Shown here: in pieces, positions 7,621 to 16,021 of the stretch | Numbering within the stretch: position 1 is the stretch's first letter | Layout of the letters: every line of letters begins with the position of its first letter | Assembly (NCBI RefSeq): GCF_001881565.1 | Contig: NZ_MPDJ01000001.1 | Location: 1,689,234 to 1,753,233 of the forward strand | Length of the DNA stretch: 64,000 nucleotides | Reading direction: 5' to 3' | Origin: Eisenbergiella tayi | Lineage (GTDB): Bacteria > Bacillota > Clostridia > Lachnospirales > Lachnospiraceae | Notes under the pieces: model-generated | The model's input: the letters and a program-made list of their open reading frames with translations, nothing else | The model's database searches: none | What the model was told of the DNA's origin: nothing | Program-made: the position numbers and the translations under genes

Positions 7621-8304
7621 CTACCTTTCCACCTCGAATTGCCGAAGCTTTTCTAACAGCAGACGGGTGTTCTGCGCGTATTGCTCAAGGAACGGCTGAT
7701 CCAAATCGAAGTTATAATATCGGTAAAACAGCACTTGGAAGGTCATCTGTTTGCATAGTTCCGGAGAGATCGAGCGCATCCGCTTACCGATTTCCGTGAT
7801 AGCGGCATATTCCTGTTTCAAATACTCTTTCTCCATTCTGGGGAAATTGCGATAAAACCAGTCTTTGACGGAAACCTTTCCGCCGTTGAAATGGTACTGC
7901 TGATTGTGGTCAAAGCAGAGGCAGTATTCAAAATCACGGCCCCGCTCGCCGGGTCCTACAGAAAAGGGATAGAGCCGGCAGGTCCGTGGGCGTGCCTCGT
8001 AGATGCTGCATAATCCATCCTTCAGGAAAATACAGGAATCGTCCGGCCCCGTGGTTTTCAGCATGAAGATGGGAAAGCACTCTTGGGTCAGCGGCATAGG
8101 CTTGCAGTATCGGGTCAACACATCGTCTATGGTGCAGATGTTGGGATCACAGCCACGCAAATAGTTTGCCAACCGGTAGGCGTCCATGCTCTCCACCATC
8201 ACAGCATCTTTGATATGGCGGCAGCATTGACCGCATCTGCGGCACTGATAGTCCACACAGTCTTTGGCGTGAACTGAAACTACCATTGTTTTTTGATCAT
8301 CCAT
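7621..8304 (-). CDS. YkgJ-like cysteine-cluster protein
   Basis: The start at 8304 (MDDQKTMVVSVH) follows GGAGG by 7 nt. Residues 19-29 contain CRRCGQCCRH and later CSIYEARPRTCRLYPF, the two cysteine clusters that define the YkgJ/UPF0153 family, which is thought to bind zinc or an iron-sulfur cluster. The family's biochemical role is not settled. At 227 residues it is longer than the minimal family because of a helical C-terminal extension (residues 150-227). A strong terminator (8316-8349) stands directly before its ribosome site. Confidence 0.82.
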   Translation of the reverse strand: MDDQKTMVVSVHAKDCVDYQCRRCGQCCRHIKDAVMVESMDAYRLANYLRGCDPNICTIDDVLTRYCKPMPLTQECFPIFMLKTTGPDDSCIFLKDGLCSIYEARPRTCRLYPFSVGPGERGRDFEYCLCFDHNQQYHFNGGKVSVKDWFYRNFPRMEKEYLKQEYAAITEIGKRMRSISPELCKQMTFQVLFYRYYNFDLDQPFLEQYAQNTRLLLEKLRQFEVER

Positions 8305-8315
8305 GACAATCCTCC

Positions 8316-8349
8316 GAAAAAAGGCCGTGGCGGAAAATCCGTCACGGCC
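8316..8349 (-). terminator. Intrinsic terminator before the YkgJ-like gene
   Basis: A 12-bp GC-rich stem (8323-8334 with 8338-8349) with a very short loop is followed on the minus strand by TTTTTTCGG and then directly by the next gene's GGAGG. Confidence 0.85.
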
Positions 8350-8399
8350 CAAAACATATAGGACAAGCTCTGTTGTCCCGGTATCTTCTTACAACCGCT

Positions 8400-8648
8400 T
8401 TACGCGCACGCGGCCAGGCTCACCATCGGGAGCGGGTTGCAGGCCGCCAGCGGAAAAGGGGCCATTGAGAGGCAGTAATTGGAGTTAAGCGTTTCAAAGC
8501 GTACCATATCATCCGACTGATCGTGGATGGCTACCACACGGGAGGTATGATAGATCTTACCACCTGCATGAAGAAGTGCGCCCTGCCCAATCACCAGCGG
8601 ACGCAGAAGTGCTCCGCGCATCACAATAGATTTTTTTGATTTCGTCAT
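8400..8648 (-). CDS. Unknown protein, 82 aa
   Basis: The start at 8648 (MTKSKKSIVMRGALL) follows GGAGG by 9 nt; an upstream start at 8699 has no site and would overlap the sigma-like gene. It has a small beta-rich body with GQGALLHAGGKIYHTSRVV and a hydrophobic Ala/Leu-rich C-terminus ending LAACA. No family recognised. Confidence 0.6.
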   Translation of the reverse strand: MTKSKKSIVMRGALLRPLVIGQGALLHAGGKIYHTSRVVAIHDQSDDMVRFETLNSNYCLSMAPFPLAACNPLPMVSLAACA

Positions 8649-8686
8649 ATACTTCGACCTCCATTCTGTTTGTGGTAGATAGAGGG

Positions 8687-9226
8687 CTACTCGCGGCATA
8701 ACCTCAAAAACACAGTATGGACCTCCTCAAGAAGTTCCTGGATGCGCTTCATCGGTATTTTTTCGTGGCTGGAAATCTCCTTAATGCCATAGCCGTAACC
8801 CTTCATGCGGACAATTTTCATCTGTTGTTCAGAAATATGGGAAGCCAGATCATGGAGCATCTGCTGCATTTCAAATTCCTGCATGAGACGGTCCTGACCC
8901 GGCAGCACCTCTTCCAGCGGAACGCCATCCGAGTATAGGCCCAGATGGATGCTGATGACTTCTGTATTACGCTTGCGGCGCGCCTGTGTACGGAAATAAT
9001 CGTATAAGCGAAATTTCATTTGTCGAATCGCAATAGTGCTAAAAGAATACTTTTGTGCAGATGCGCTATTACAGTAGTCCTGCACAGCCTTCAAATACGG
9101 GAAAATAACCACATCATAGAATTCATTCTCTGGAAGATGGTTGTCATTGAGAAATTTATAGACCAGGCCATGGTGTTCAGCGGCAAAATCCTGCTGCTCC
9201 TTTGTCAACGGTACTTCACACAACAT
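8687..9226 (-). CDS. Sigma-70-like factor, 179 aa
   Basis: Residues about 20-85 fit sigma region 2 (helices ending in an aromatic/basic FRLYDYFRTQARRKR stretch), and residues 125-175 fit a region 4 helix-turn-helix (SEQQMKIVRMKGYGYGIKEI followed by a recognition helix). There is no region 1 or 3, as in small mobile-element sigma factors. It probably directs RNA polymerase to element promoters or is a sigma-derived regulator. A second such protein lies at 14,947-15,522. A terminator stands before its ribosome site. Confidence 0.75.
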   Translation of the reverse strand: MLCEVPLTKEQQDFAAEHHGLVYKFLNDNHLPENEFYDVVIFPYLKAVQDYCNSASAQKYSFSTIAIRQMKFRLYDYFRTQARRKRNTEVISIHLGLYSDGVPLEEVLPGQDRLMQEFEMQQMLHDLASHISEQQMKIVRMKGYGYGIKEISSHEKIPMKRIQELLEEVHTVFLRLCRE

Positions 9227-9245
9227 AAATTTTCCTCCGTTCTAA

Positions 9246-9285
9246 ATAAAAAAGGGATACCTCCGACTTACGCCGGAGGTGTCCC
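9246..9285 (-). terminator. Intrinsic terminator before the sigma-like gene
   Basis: A 12-bp stem (9254-9265 with 9274-9285) is followed on the minus strand by TTTTTTATTT and then the next gene's GGAGG. Confidence 0.85.
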
Positions 9286-9324
9286 TTGATGATGTATCAT
9301 GCGGCATTGCCGCAACAAAAACAG

Positions 9325-10170
9325 TTACGCCGGCAACTGTTCATAGTCGCCGTTGATCTCGCCGACCACATAGCTTCCATCCGGACCCGGGGCCGCAGTG
9401 GCAGATTCCGGGATCTCATAGTCGCAATCGTTGGCCCGCTGTTCCTCATTGATCAGCGCCCGCTGAATGTTGATAGTTTTGATTTGCCCCTTGAAGACAT
9501 TGGCATAGGCGCGGATCTGGGCCAGCTCTTCCCCCTGGAAATCACGCAAAAGGCGGAAAGTTGCAACGCTGTAATCATTGCTGCCGTTGCTATCTTTCTT
9601 GAGGCCGATCTGGACCAGACTGCCATAGGTGGCACGCTGGCGATAGACAAAAGCCCTGTTCAGGAACTCCTTGAACGGCCTGATGCTGGTGGGCGGCAGG
9701 GAGACCAGCAGAGGCATATATTCACCACTGCGCAGCAGATAGAGATGCCTCATATTCTTGCACGCCTTGCCGCGGCCGCCATCCTTGGCCGATCCATACG
9801 CATTCATGGGGCAGGTAGCACACGCACCTCCCGGTACGCCGATCCCTGTTTTGCCATCTACAGAGGAGCAGAGCGGTTTGGTGTCTTCGTCATACTCGCT
9901 GCCTTCCGGCCACAGAGTATAGGCAGAGTGGTTGTAGAGGATGATGCCCTCCAGCGTCCGGGTATAATCCGGATTGTCGGGATCTTCCGTGGGAACTTCA
10001 AACTGCAGGGCGCCGCCGGCGGGAATCTTCACCCGCTGGAAGCTCATCATCTGAAGCCCATCCGCATCTTCTGCGATCTCATCGCGGCTGAAGTCGCCCT
10101 CCACCATCGCCGGAAGCAAGAATTTGTTCTGCTCGTTTGCGGCCACCATAGAAGTGTTCTGTTCGTACAT
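9325..10170 (-). CDS. Conserved mobile-element protein, possible DNA-metabolism role
   Basis: A 281-residue soluble protein beginning MYEQNTSMVAANEQNKFLLP. The centre holds a conserved-looking cysteine pattern (CSSVDGK, then CATCPMNAYGSA, then KACKN) at residues 103-140, likely a zinc site, followed by a strand-rich half with RLLRDFQGEELAQIRAYAN. It sits between DUF932 and sigma-like genes and near SSB, a neighbourhood typical for replication and recombination helpers of phages and conjugative elements. The exact function is not known to me. Confidence 0.7.
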   Translation of the reverse strand: MYEQNTSMVAANEQNKFLLPAMVEGDFSRDEIAEDADGLQMMSFQRVKIPAGGALQFEVPTEDPDNPDYTRTLEGIILYNHSAYTLWPEGSEYDEDTKPLCSSVDGKTGIGVPGGACATCPMNAYGSAKDGGRGKACKNMRHLYLLRSGEYMPLLVSLPPTSIRPFKEFLNRAFVYRQRATYGSLVQIGLKKDSNGSNDYSVATFRLLRDFQGEELAQIRAYANVFKGQIKTINIQRALINEEQRANDCDYEIPESATAAPGPDGSYVVGEINGDYEQLPA

Positions 10171-10211
10171 AGTTCATTCCTCCTGTTAATTTTTTGATGG
10201 ATGGCAGCCAT

Positions 10212-11285
10212 TTAAGCGGCCATCTGGTTAATTCGGCTCCACTGCCGTGCCGGCATGGAGAGAATGTTGTAGCCGATGCCTTCCAGCGCGGTTGCCCGGT
10301 CATAGTCCTTAACATCCTGGCTGTGGCGCGTTACGGCGTTGGACAGACCATATAAGGTCAGATCGTTGCCTTCAATCAACCGCTGCAGCACACCGGAGCT
10401 TTCATCGTCCGTGATGTGAAAATCCTTGCTTACGAGCTTCACAATGCCAGGGACAGCGGCAGTATTCATGGGGGCATCCTTGGCTTCCCGCATCATGTTG
10501 ACCACACGGGTAAAGCGTACCTCGTCTACTACGGCCCGCACCGTGTCCTGGATCTTCATGGCGAAGGCTTTGTCATCGGCCTCCAGCGTCTTTTCCGAAT
10601 ACAGCTGGTAGTTCTCCGAAGCCTCATTGACACGGCCTACATGGTTGCGGCGCGTCTGGGCGTCGTTTACCACCATACCGTTGCTGCATACCAGACGATA
10701 GACCAGCGGCTGGATGCTCACCGAGCCCAGGCCTACCTCGCTATTGCTGATAATAATACCGGACTGCACGATGTCGCCGGGTACGACCTCTGCCTCCAAG
10801 CGGGTGTTGACAACCTTGATGTACATACGGCTGTCGGTGAGCTGGCAGCTCTCGAAGTGCATCCCTTCCATCTCCTGAAGGACTGGAAGGACAATCCCGG
10901 CAATATCGAGGTTGTCTATACGCCGGTAGCGGTTGCTGAGAAACGCCCGCGCTGTGCCGTCTATGGTGCGAACCATACGCACAGCCGGCTCCCGCTGGAA
11001 CCAGGCATTCACATTCTGCGCCAGTAGCTCGGGGTATTCCTCCAGCATCTTGTCATAATAGGCTGCCGGGATCTTGAGGTGCGTTCCGATCTGCCTGTGT
11101 GCGATGGCGTTGACCTCCAGCGGCTCCACGGCATAATCACCGGATTGGTCGTAAGCGTTGAGATACAGCCCGCCACCAAAAGGCTCCAACCGGAGACTCC
11201 GGGTGTCCAGCATATAATCGGCCTTCAAATCGTTCTGCCGCTGGATTTCCTGTGCCATTTCCACAAGACTGATCCCTGATTTCAT
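10212..11285 (-). CDS. DUF932 family protein
   Basis: At 357 residues it has the length and layout of DUF932 proteins (phage/plasmid-related family): an N-terminal EPFGGGLYLNAYDQ segment, AIAHRQIGTHLKIPAAYYDK, FLSNRYRRIDNLDI, and the strongly conserved RLVCSNGMVV near residue 190. DUF932 genes are common next to recombination and SSB genes in phages and plasmids, but their activity is unknown. The protein ends QMAA. Confidence 0.85.
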   Translation of the reverse strand: MKSGISLVEMAQEIQRQNDLKADYMLDTRSLRLEPFGGGLYLNAYDQSGDYAVEPLEVNAIAHRQIGTHLKIPAAYYDKMLEEYPELLAQNVNAWFQREPAVRMVRTIDGTARAFLSNRYRRIDNLDIAGIVLPVLQEMEGMHFESCQLTDSRMYIKVVNTRLEAEVVPGDIVQSGIIISNSEVGLGSVSIQPLVYRLVCSNGMVVNDAQTRRNHVGRVNEASENYQLYSEKTLEADDKAFAMKIQDTVRAVVDEVRFTRVVNMMREAKDAPMNTAAVPGIVKLVSKDFHITDDESSGVLQRLIEGNDLTLYGLSNAVTRHSQDVKDYDRATALEGIGYNILSMPARQWSRINQMAA

Positions 11286-11317
11286 GTTATTTCACTCCCT
11301 TCTCATGACGATGGCGG

Positions 11318-12133
11318 TCACCAGGAGACCTGGATGCCCTGCGCTGTTGTTTCAGCAGCCAGACCGTTGCTCTCAAACACTTCCACCAGACGAGGCCAGT
11401 AGACCTTTGCCGGAAAGTTGGAAAGATGTTCCTGCGGGACAAGCTCTTCACCCTGCTGGATGCAGATGTCCCCGTTCTCTTTCAGTGTGAGTTTGCTGTG
11501 GCCGCGTGAGTTCAGGTCGGCAATCAGCGTCTCCATCACTGTGCGCCCGTTATTCTCGTACCAGATACGCGGGTCGATGGGCTGCTTGTTGGGTGGGATG
11601 TCGGCCTGATCTTCCTGCTCTGTCCCTGCTTTGGACAGAGGGACGATTTTGAGCAGGTCACAGCGGATCGTCGCATCCTTGCCGAAGGTGATGTCCGCAT
11701 GGTCGAACGCCTCCACATTGTAAAGGCGGATACGCCCTGTGCCGTTGCTGCGGATCAAATCCGCCGGTCTCTTTTCACACCACTCAAAGCAGGCGTTGGG
11801 AAAAGAGGAACGCAGATAAGTCAAAATCCGGTGGTTGGCATAGCGGAGCAGCAGATCGTCTGGTACAGGCCCTTCAAGCTCCGGCACCGTAAAGGTGTTC
11901 TGCGCGACACCCTCGGCATGGAGCTGGCGTTCCCTCTGCTGACGCTGACGGCGGCGCCTGGCCTGCTGCATATAGGGGAGCAGGAGGATCAGCACGACCC
12001 AAAGCCCCCAGAGGGTAAATACCCCTATCAGAAGCCACGCTTGCCAGGGTCCGCGTACCAAAGCCATGATAGCGATGACAGCACCGATCAGGATTGTGAT
12101 GCTGCCGCTCAAAAGTCCTTTGTCGTTACTCAT
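11318..12133 (-). CDS. Membrane protein with cytosolic domain, 271 aa
   Basis: Two hydrophobic segments at residues 9-27 and 33-54 form a hairpin anchor, followed by a very basic stretch (QQARRRRQRQQRERQ, 56-70) and a soluble 190-residue C-terminal domain with WYENNGRTVMETLIADLNS. The positive stretch after the second segment places the large domain in the cytosol. It shares the SSB operon region. The family is not recognised. Confidence 0.68.
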   Translation of the reverse strand: MSNDKGLLSGSITILIGAVIAIMALVRGPWQAWLLIGVFTLWGLWVVLILLLPYMQQARRRRQRQQRERQLHAEGVAQNTFTVPELEGPVPDDLLLRYANHRILTYLRSSFPNACFEWCEKRPADLIRSNGTGRIRLYNVEAFDHADITFGKDATIRCDLLKIVPLSKAGTEQEDQADIPPNKQPIDPRIWYENNGRTVMETLIADLNSRGHSKLTLKENGDICIQQGEELVPQEHLSNFPAKVYWPRLVEVFESNGLAAETTAQGIQVSW

Positions 12134-12171
12134 GTTGTTACCGTCCTTCCTTTTAAGTTTTGCTTGAAAAC

Positions 12172-12226
12172 AAAAAAAGGGACCGCACCAAGCTTCAGTT
12201 CATTCTGAAAACTTGATACGGTCCCT
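12172..12226 (-). terminator. Terminator-like hairpin before the gene at 11,318-12,133
   Basis: A long imperfect stem opening with AGGGACCG and closing with CGGTCCCT is followed on the minus strand by TTTTTTTGTTTT. It shares the GGGACCG edge with other hairpins of the element. Confidence 0.78.
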
Positions 12227-12242
12227 CTTGCAGTGCCGGATT

Positions 12243-12650
12243 TTATTCCGGCAGGGATTCGCGGTCGCCGTCCATTACCTCGGAGGGGGCTGGAGCGGTT
12301 GCCGCCGCGTCAGAGTCATGCTGCTCATGTTCCGCTTTTGCTCTGGAAGATTGCCCAGGAAGAAAGCCAAAGTCCGTCAGCCATACTTTCAACTTTTTGA
12401 CTGTGGCCCCGTCCTTTTGCCGTACATCCACCAGTTTCTGCGATCCAGTGAGCCAGATCATGCTTCCCTTTTTGACCTTGAGCCGTGTGAGCCGGGCAAC
12501 CTGGTCGCCGCGGGCCCATACTTGATAGAAGTTCGGATGTTCACCTCCGGAGCGTTCCACCAAATCAAAACAAACATACGGCTGCTTTGACTGGCTCTCT
12601 TTGGGAGTAAGCTCGTGCATGACTCGGCCAAATACATAGATTTGTGCCAT
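12243..12650 (-). CDS. ssb: Single-stranded DNA-binding protein
   Basis: The start at 12650 (MAQIYVFGRVMHELTPKE) follows AAGGAG by 6 nt. Residues 1-105 have the OB-fold pattern of SSB (FGRV, YVCFDLVER, FYQVWARGDQVARL, KGSMIWLTGSQKLV), and the acidic tail is rich in Asp, Ala and Pro, although it lacks the classic DxDIPF end. It should coat single-stranded DNA during transfer and replication of element A. It is transcribed from a strong promoter at 12857-12885 through a 200-nt structured leader with a terminator, so its expression is probably attenuated. Confidence 0.82.
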   Translation of the reverse strand: MAQIYVFGRVMHELTPKESQSKQPYVCFDLVERSGGEHPNFYQVWARGDQVARLTRLKVKKGSMIWLTGSQKLVDVRQKDGATVKKLKVWLTDFGFLPGQSSRAKAEHEQHDSDAAATAPAPSEVMDGDRESLPE

Positions 12651-12850
12651 AACACTCCTTTCTTCGCCATCGGCGTTACTATCTATATATAAAAAGTGCC
12701 AGCGGATACCAACCCGAAAAGGGCGTGGCAATACCACTGACACTTGATACAGCATACAAACTTAACTGCGTGTGCAATGCAGGGCTTTGGGCCTTGCGGT
12801 ACAGATGTTTCATCTGTATCCCACATGGGGAACGCACAAAAATCAATTAC
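12651..12850 (-). ncRNA. Structured leader of the ssb transcript
   Basis: About 200 nt without a gene separate the promoter from ssb. The RNA can fold two consecutive hairpins (12798-12822, an 11-bp stem with TACAGATG/CATCTGTA; and 12779-12797, GCAAGGC/GCCCTGC) followed by the terminator at 12684-12744. This is the layout of an attenuator. I recognise no riboswitch class. Confidence 0.5.
12684..12744 (-). terminator. Leader terminator upstream of ssb
   Basis: Stem arms at 12695-12710 and 12731-12744 pair with a few G-U pairs and are followed on the minus strand by TTTTTATATATAG. It lies inside the transcript leader between the promoter and the ssb start. Confidence 0.72.
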
Positions 12851-12856
12851 AGGTTA

Positions 12857-12885
12857 AGTGTAACACCGTATCTTGTGTTTGTCAA
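12857..12885 (-). promoter_or_regulatory. Strong sigma-A promoter of ssb
   Basis: A perfect TTGACA (12880-12885), a 17-bp spacer and TACACT (12857-12862) read toward ssb. It is among the best -35 boxes in the window. Confidence 0.75.
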
Positions 12886-12924
12886 GTGATATAATACTAT
12901 ATATAGATATTTTAGCCCGGCGAG

Positions 12925-13530
12925 TTACAATATGTGGTTCATGTGGCGGTAGTAATCGTCCAACAGGTAGAATTTCAGTTCCTTGGCCCGGGGTGTACCA
13001 TAGTTGAAGGTCAGCGCATAGAGATTGCCTGTTCCATCTATACCGAGGGGGCCGAGCCAGCAGTCGGCAGTGTTGCCGTTGAGATACCAGAGCTGAATGT
13101 CCTGGTAAGCATCTTCCGAAACAAGCCCTGATGCGGCCAGACGCTGGGCGTCTTCGTCTTCAATCAGGGTGGAGGAAAGAAAACGGCGGTAAAGTTCATC
13201 CGGCAGACCGAGAGCCTGTTGGTAGGTCAGCGGATTCGGGTGATTCAGCCACCAGCGGGTGACATCTTCAAAGGTGCGCAGATGTGGTTTAGCTCCAAGC
13301 GCCCGAAAGCTGCGGATGAACGATTTCACCTTGTCCGGGGATGGCGCAGAAGGGATTGGGATTTCACGCACTTCGTTGTCTGAAAAGGAAAAGGCAATCC
13401 GCTCACCGCATCTGTCCTCCAGCATGAGTGCGGAGCGGGATAATGGAGAGACCAGAAAGTGCTCCATAGCAAAGGTATGATCCAGAAACTGTTGGATTTT
13501 GTATTGCTCAATCGTGTGTGGTTTGTACAT
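12925..13530 (-). CDS. Unknown protein, 201 aa
   Basis: It starts MYKPHTIEQYKIQQFLDHTF behind an AGGAGGG site. It is soluble, with a helical middle (DKVKSFIRSFRALGAKPHL) and a strand-rich C-terminal third including ADCWLGPLGIDGTGNLYAL. The gene ends just before the ssb promoter, so a transcription unit ends here. Family not recognised. Confidence 0.68.
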   Translation of the reverse strand: MYKPHTIEQYKIQQFLDHTFAMEHFLVSPLSRSALMLEDRCGERIAFSFSDNEVREIPIPSAPSPDKVKSFIRSFRALGAKPHLRTFEDVTRWWLNHPNPLTYQQALGLPDELYRRFLSSTLIEDEDAQRLAASGLVSEDAYQDIQLWYLNGNTADCWLGPLGIDGTGNLYALTFNYGTPRAKELKFYLLDDYYRHMNHIL

Positions 13531-13631
13531 GGGGGTAGCCCTCCTTTTTAGATTCTACCTATTAAATAGGAAAAATCCCCCGTTTTTCTGCAGCAAATCA
13601 AACTTTGTAAAAATAGTGGATAGAGGAGTAA

Positions 13632-13677
13632 GAAAAAGAGATACGATGCTGTGGTTATGTAGCCTGCACCGTATCCC
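13632..13677 (-). terminator. Intrinsic terminator after the gene at 13,698-14,186
   Basis: A 12-bp stem (13638-13649 with 13666-13677) is followed on the minus strand by CTTTTTCTTAC. Confidence 0.75.
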
Positions 13678-13697
13678 TTTCCTATTTTGCCGTAGGT

Positions 13698-14186
13698 TTA
13701 GCCGTTCTCCTTAGCCTGTTCCTCTTGGACAGCCGGCTCGCCAAGGGCCTCATATCCCAGGAAGCTGTTGGTGGAGAGAGCCGCGTCCAGATAGTCGTTT
13801 CCAACAGTGGGGTGGTTGCTGCTTTGAAAGTAAAAACGATACCGGGCGCCAATCTGGAACTTGGCGGACTTACTTAACAGTAAAGTGCGCTCCGCACCTT
13901 GTTCGTCTATTAGTTGGATCTTGCGATACTGCCGCATCATAGGCGAGACAACGCTGGAGCAGACGCCTTCTACGATCTCATACTGGCCCCGGGCGATGGT
14001 GCTCCATAAGCTCCTAACCAGTACCAGAGAGGCAAGAAAGATTATGCTGCCCAGTACCAGCAGGATATGGTCTGTGGTAATAATGAAGATGATTAGGCTG
14101 AGGGCAATGCTTGCGAGCCCGGCCAAAAAGGTCAACAAAATCTTTCGCCGTAGCACGAACGGGAATTGGTTCCATTGATTCTTCAT
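13698..14186 (-). CDS. Two-helix membrane protein, 162 aa
   Basis: Hydrophobic segments at residues 13-35 and 38-58 span the membrane, after a basic N-terminus (VLRRKILL). The remaining 100 residues form a soluble strand-rich domain (QYEIVEGVCSSVVS, then ERTLLLSKSAKFQIGARYRF). Its ATG overlaps the stop of the upstream gene (ATGA), so the two are coupled. No family is recognised. Confidence 0.68.
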   Translation of the reverse strand: MKNQWNQFPFVLRRKILLTFLAGLASIALSLIIFIITTDHILLVLGSIIFLASLVLVRSLWSTIARGQYEIVEGVCSSVVSPMMRQYRKIQLIDEQGAERTLLLSKSAKFQIGARYRFYFQSSNHPTVGNDYLDAALSTNSFLGYEALGEPAVQEEQAKENG

Positions 14187-14884
14187 GTGGTAATCCTCTC
14201 AAAAATGATTTGCTGGCGCAGGTAGAGGTTGGCAACGGCCAGCGTTACTGCCTGACTGCTCCGGCTGTTTTTCATTATGCCGGCGATATTATAGCAGGTG
14301 GTTTCGTCGTCGCCGTACACGGCCTCCATCAAGAACTGCTCATTGGGAAGATAGGCAACATCCTGCTCTACACACTTGATGATCTCGGCGGTGGACAGCA
14401 GAGCTTGCTGGGCCAGCCTCATAACACGGGTCTCATAGTCGGTACGCCGGTCTTTTTGGAATAATTTTAGCGCCTGTTGAATAGGGACTCGGCGGCCTGC
14501 CACCAGTTTGACAAATGAGATGCTCCTCATCAGCATTGATCCGCTGGCTGGAATAATGCCGAGAGAACTCAACAAATCATACAGAGCATCGTATTCCGTT
14601 TCACCACAGCCAGATACCAGCAGACCTCGGGTGAGCAGCCGATTTACGCAGGCATCCCAAGAGCGGGAAATACAATCTCCCTGAGAGGACACCAGCTTGT
14701 CACACTGGAGGGAAATATCCTCTCGTTTAGAAATTCGCCAGTTTAGGGCAGTCCAAACGACCATTTCCTGCATATCCACCATGTAAGTTTGCCCGCCCAG
14801 GCGGATGACCGGGCAGGACCGGCCACAGCCATTCGTTTCCCGATCCAGACGGCCGATTGCAGTATATAGGGTATTCTGTTCCAT
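14183..14884 (-). CDS. Conserved unknown protein, 233 aa
   Basis: It begins MEQNTLYTAIGRLDRETNGC and has the segment GQTYMVDMQEMVVWTALNWR, which looks like the start of a winged-helix domain, followed by helices (WDACVNRLLTRGLLVSG) that could be its second half. The C-terminal part is helical, with NEQFLMEAVYGDDETTCYNI. A DNA-binding role is possible but unproven. It is coupled to the membrane-protein gene downstream. Confidence 0.65.
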   Translation of the reverse strand: MEQNTLYTAIGRLDRETNGCGRSCPVIRLGGQTYMVDMQEMVVWTALNWRISKREDISLQCDKLVSSQGDCISRSWDACVNRLLTRGLLVSGCGETEYDALYDLLSSLGIIPASGSMLMRSISFVKLVAGRRVPIQQALKLFQKDRRTDYETRVMRLAQQALLSTAEIIKCVEQDVAYLPNEQFLMEAVYGDDETTCYNIAGIMKNSRSSQAVTLAVANLYLRQQIIFERITT

Positions 14885-14946
14885 TCATCAGTACCTCCTT
14901 CTTTTATATATCCTTTACTGCGGAAAGGCCGCGGTTTTCAACAAAT

Positions 14947-15522
14947 TCAGAGCAGGCTTTTCAGAAACTTGGAGTCTCTGCGCAGTTTTGCGGTGGAACG
15001 CGAGATCCATGCCCCCACATGGGAGGGCGGCACCTGATAAAGCTCCGCAATGTCTGTGACCCGCATTCCTTGAAGTTTGAGGGCAAGCGCCTCAATACCA
15101 AGCCGGGTTACACCATCGTAATCTTTTTTACAGGCATCCAGCAATGACAGAGTTTCTATCAGAGATACTTGGGTGTCAAAGGCGTCGGGCCGGGACTCCA
15201 GGGCCTCTCCGTCTGCCGCCAGTTCTCCATGTTCTCCAATAATAAGCCTGCTGAATTTTTTCTTCCTGTTGCAGATCGCCCGGCAATAGGACAGAAGCCC
15301 GTTTTTAACGACCGTTTTGGCGTAGGTAGAAAACTGGGCCCGTCCGTCATTCTTATAAGTAGACGCGGCTTTACAGAGCCAAAGGCACCCCTCTTGGAAC
15401 AAGTCTCCATATTCCATACCGCAAATAGTTGGATTAACATGGATGTAGTCACAAATAACCCAATGTACGATGGGAAGATTCTGGGCAACAAGTTCCTGCT
15501 GCTGTTCTGTTAAACTGGTCAT
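14947..15522 (-). CDS. Sigma-70-like factor, 191 aa
   Basis: Residues 8-80 match sigma region 2: VHWVICDYIHVNPT, then GDLFQEGCLWLCKAASTY (the -10 and core-binding part), then FSTYAKTVVKNGLLSYCR. Residues 140-185 form a region 4 helix-turn-helix (LQGMRVTDIAELYQVPPSHV). It is a small two-domain sigma or sigma-like regulator, the second in element A. It could serve the AT-rich leaders of the element. It is preceded by the DUF3268 gene with a 14-bp gap. Confidence 0.8.
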   Translation of the reverse strand: MTSLTEQQQELVAQNLPIVHWVICDYIHVNPTICGMEYGDLFQEGCLWLCKAASTYKNDGRAQFSTYAKTVVKNGLLSYCRAICNRKKKFSRLIIGEHGELAADGEALESRPDAFDTQVSLIETLSLLDACKKDYDGVTRLGIEALALKLQGMRVTDIAELYQVPPSHVGAWISRSTAKLRRDSKFLKSLL

Positions 15523-15536
15523 CGTTTCACCCCCCT

Positions 15537-15953
15537 TTAAGCGGCCGAATGCAGATTGCCCAAAGGAGCAGCGGCTTTGTAACAGAGGCGAATTACCTCA
15601 TCACACATCCCGTCAGAAAACATGCCAATATGTGCCTGCTGGTCATTTAGTCCCAGTTTGGCCTGGAGCCAGATGTAGACCTCCCATTTTTCCATGTGCC
15701 GGCTCTGCTGCAGATGCTCCAGCGCCCGGTGAGCCAGGATTCGTTTGTGCCGGAGATCCCCATTTGCCAGAGTCCCCATAGGCCGGTGTGTCCGGTCATG
15801 GGCACTCACATAGGCATCACAAGCCGGCCAGCGATCACAGAGATAGATATATTTGCCCTGGGAACGGCGGTTACAGCCATAGACTGTGCTGGCGGGGCGA
15901 AGAGAGGCGTTAGCATGGCAATAAGGGCATTGGATATGTTTTTGCTTCGTCAT
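15537..15953 (-). CDS. DUF3268-type zinc-finger protein
   Basis: The start at 15953 (MTKQKHIQCPYC) follows GGAGG by 11 nt; the longer frame to 16088 has no site. CPYC at residues 9-12 and a later CDRWPACDAYV carry the paired cysteines, and PMGTLANGDLRHKR follows, as in DUF3268 zinc-finger proteins of mobile elements. The C-terminal helices end LHSAA. The family is probably nucleic-acid binding; no precise role is known. Confidence 0.75.
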   Translation of the reverse strand: MTKQKHIQCPYCHANASLRPASTVYGCNRRSQGKYIYLCDRWPACDAYVSAHDRTHRPMGTLANGDLRHKRILAHRALEHLQQSRHMEKWEVYIWLQAKLGLNDQQAHIGMFSDGMCDEVIRLCYKAAAPLGNLHSAA

Positions 15954-16021
15954 AAAAATCATCACCTCCAAATGCGTATAGATGACGGCGCAAAGGCGTC
16001 TTTCAGTGTGAAAAAACAGTG

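Noticed and set aside
9286..10197. 303-residue plus-strand frame
   Set aside because: Antisense to the conserved cysteine-motif gene; starts inside a terminator and lacks family features.
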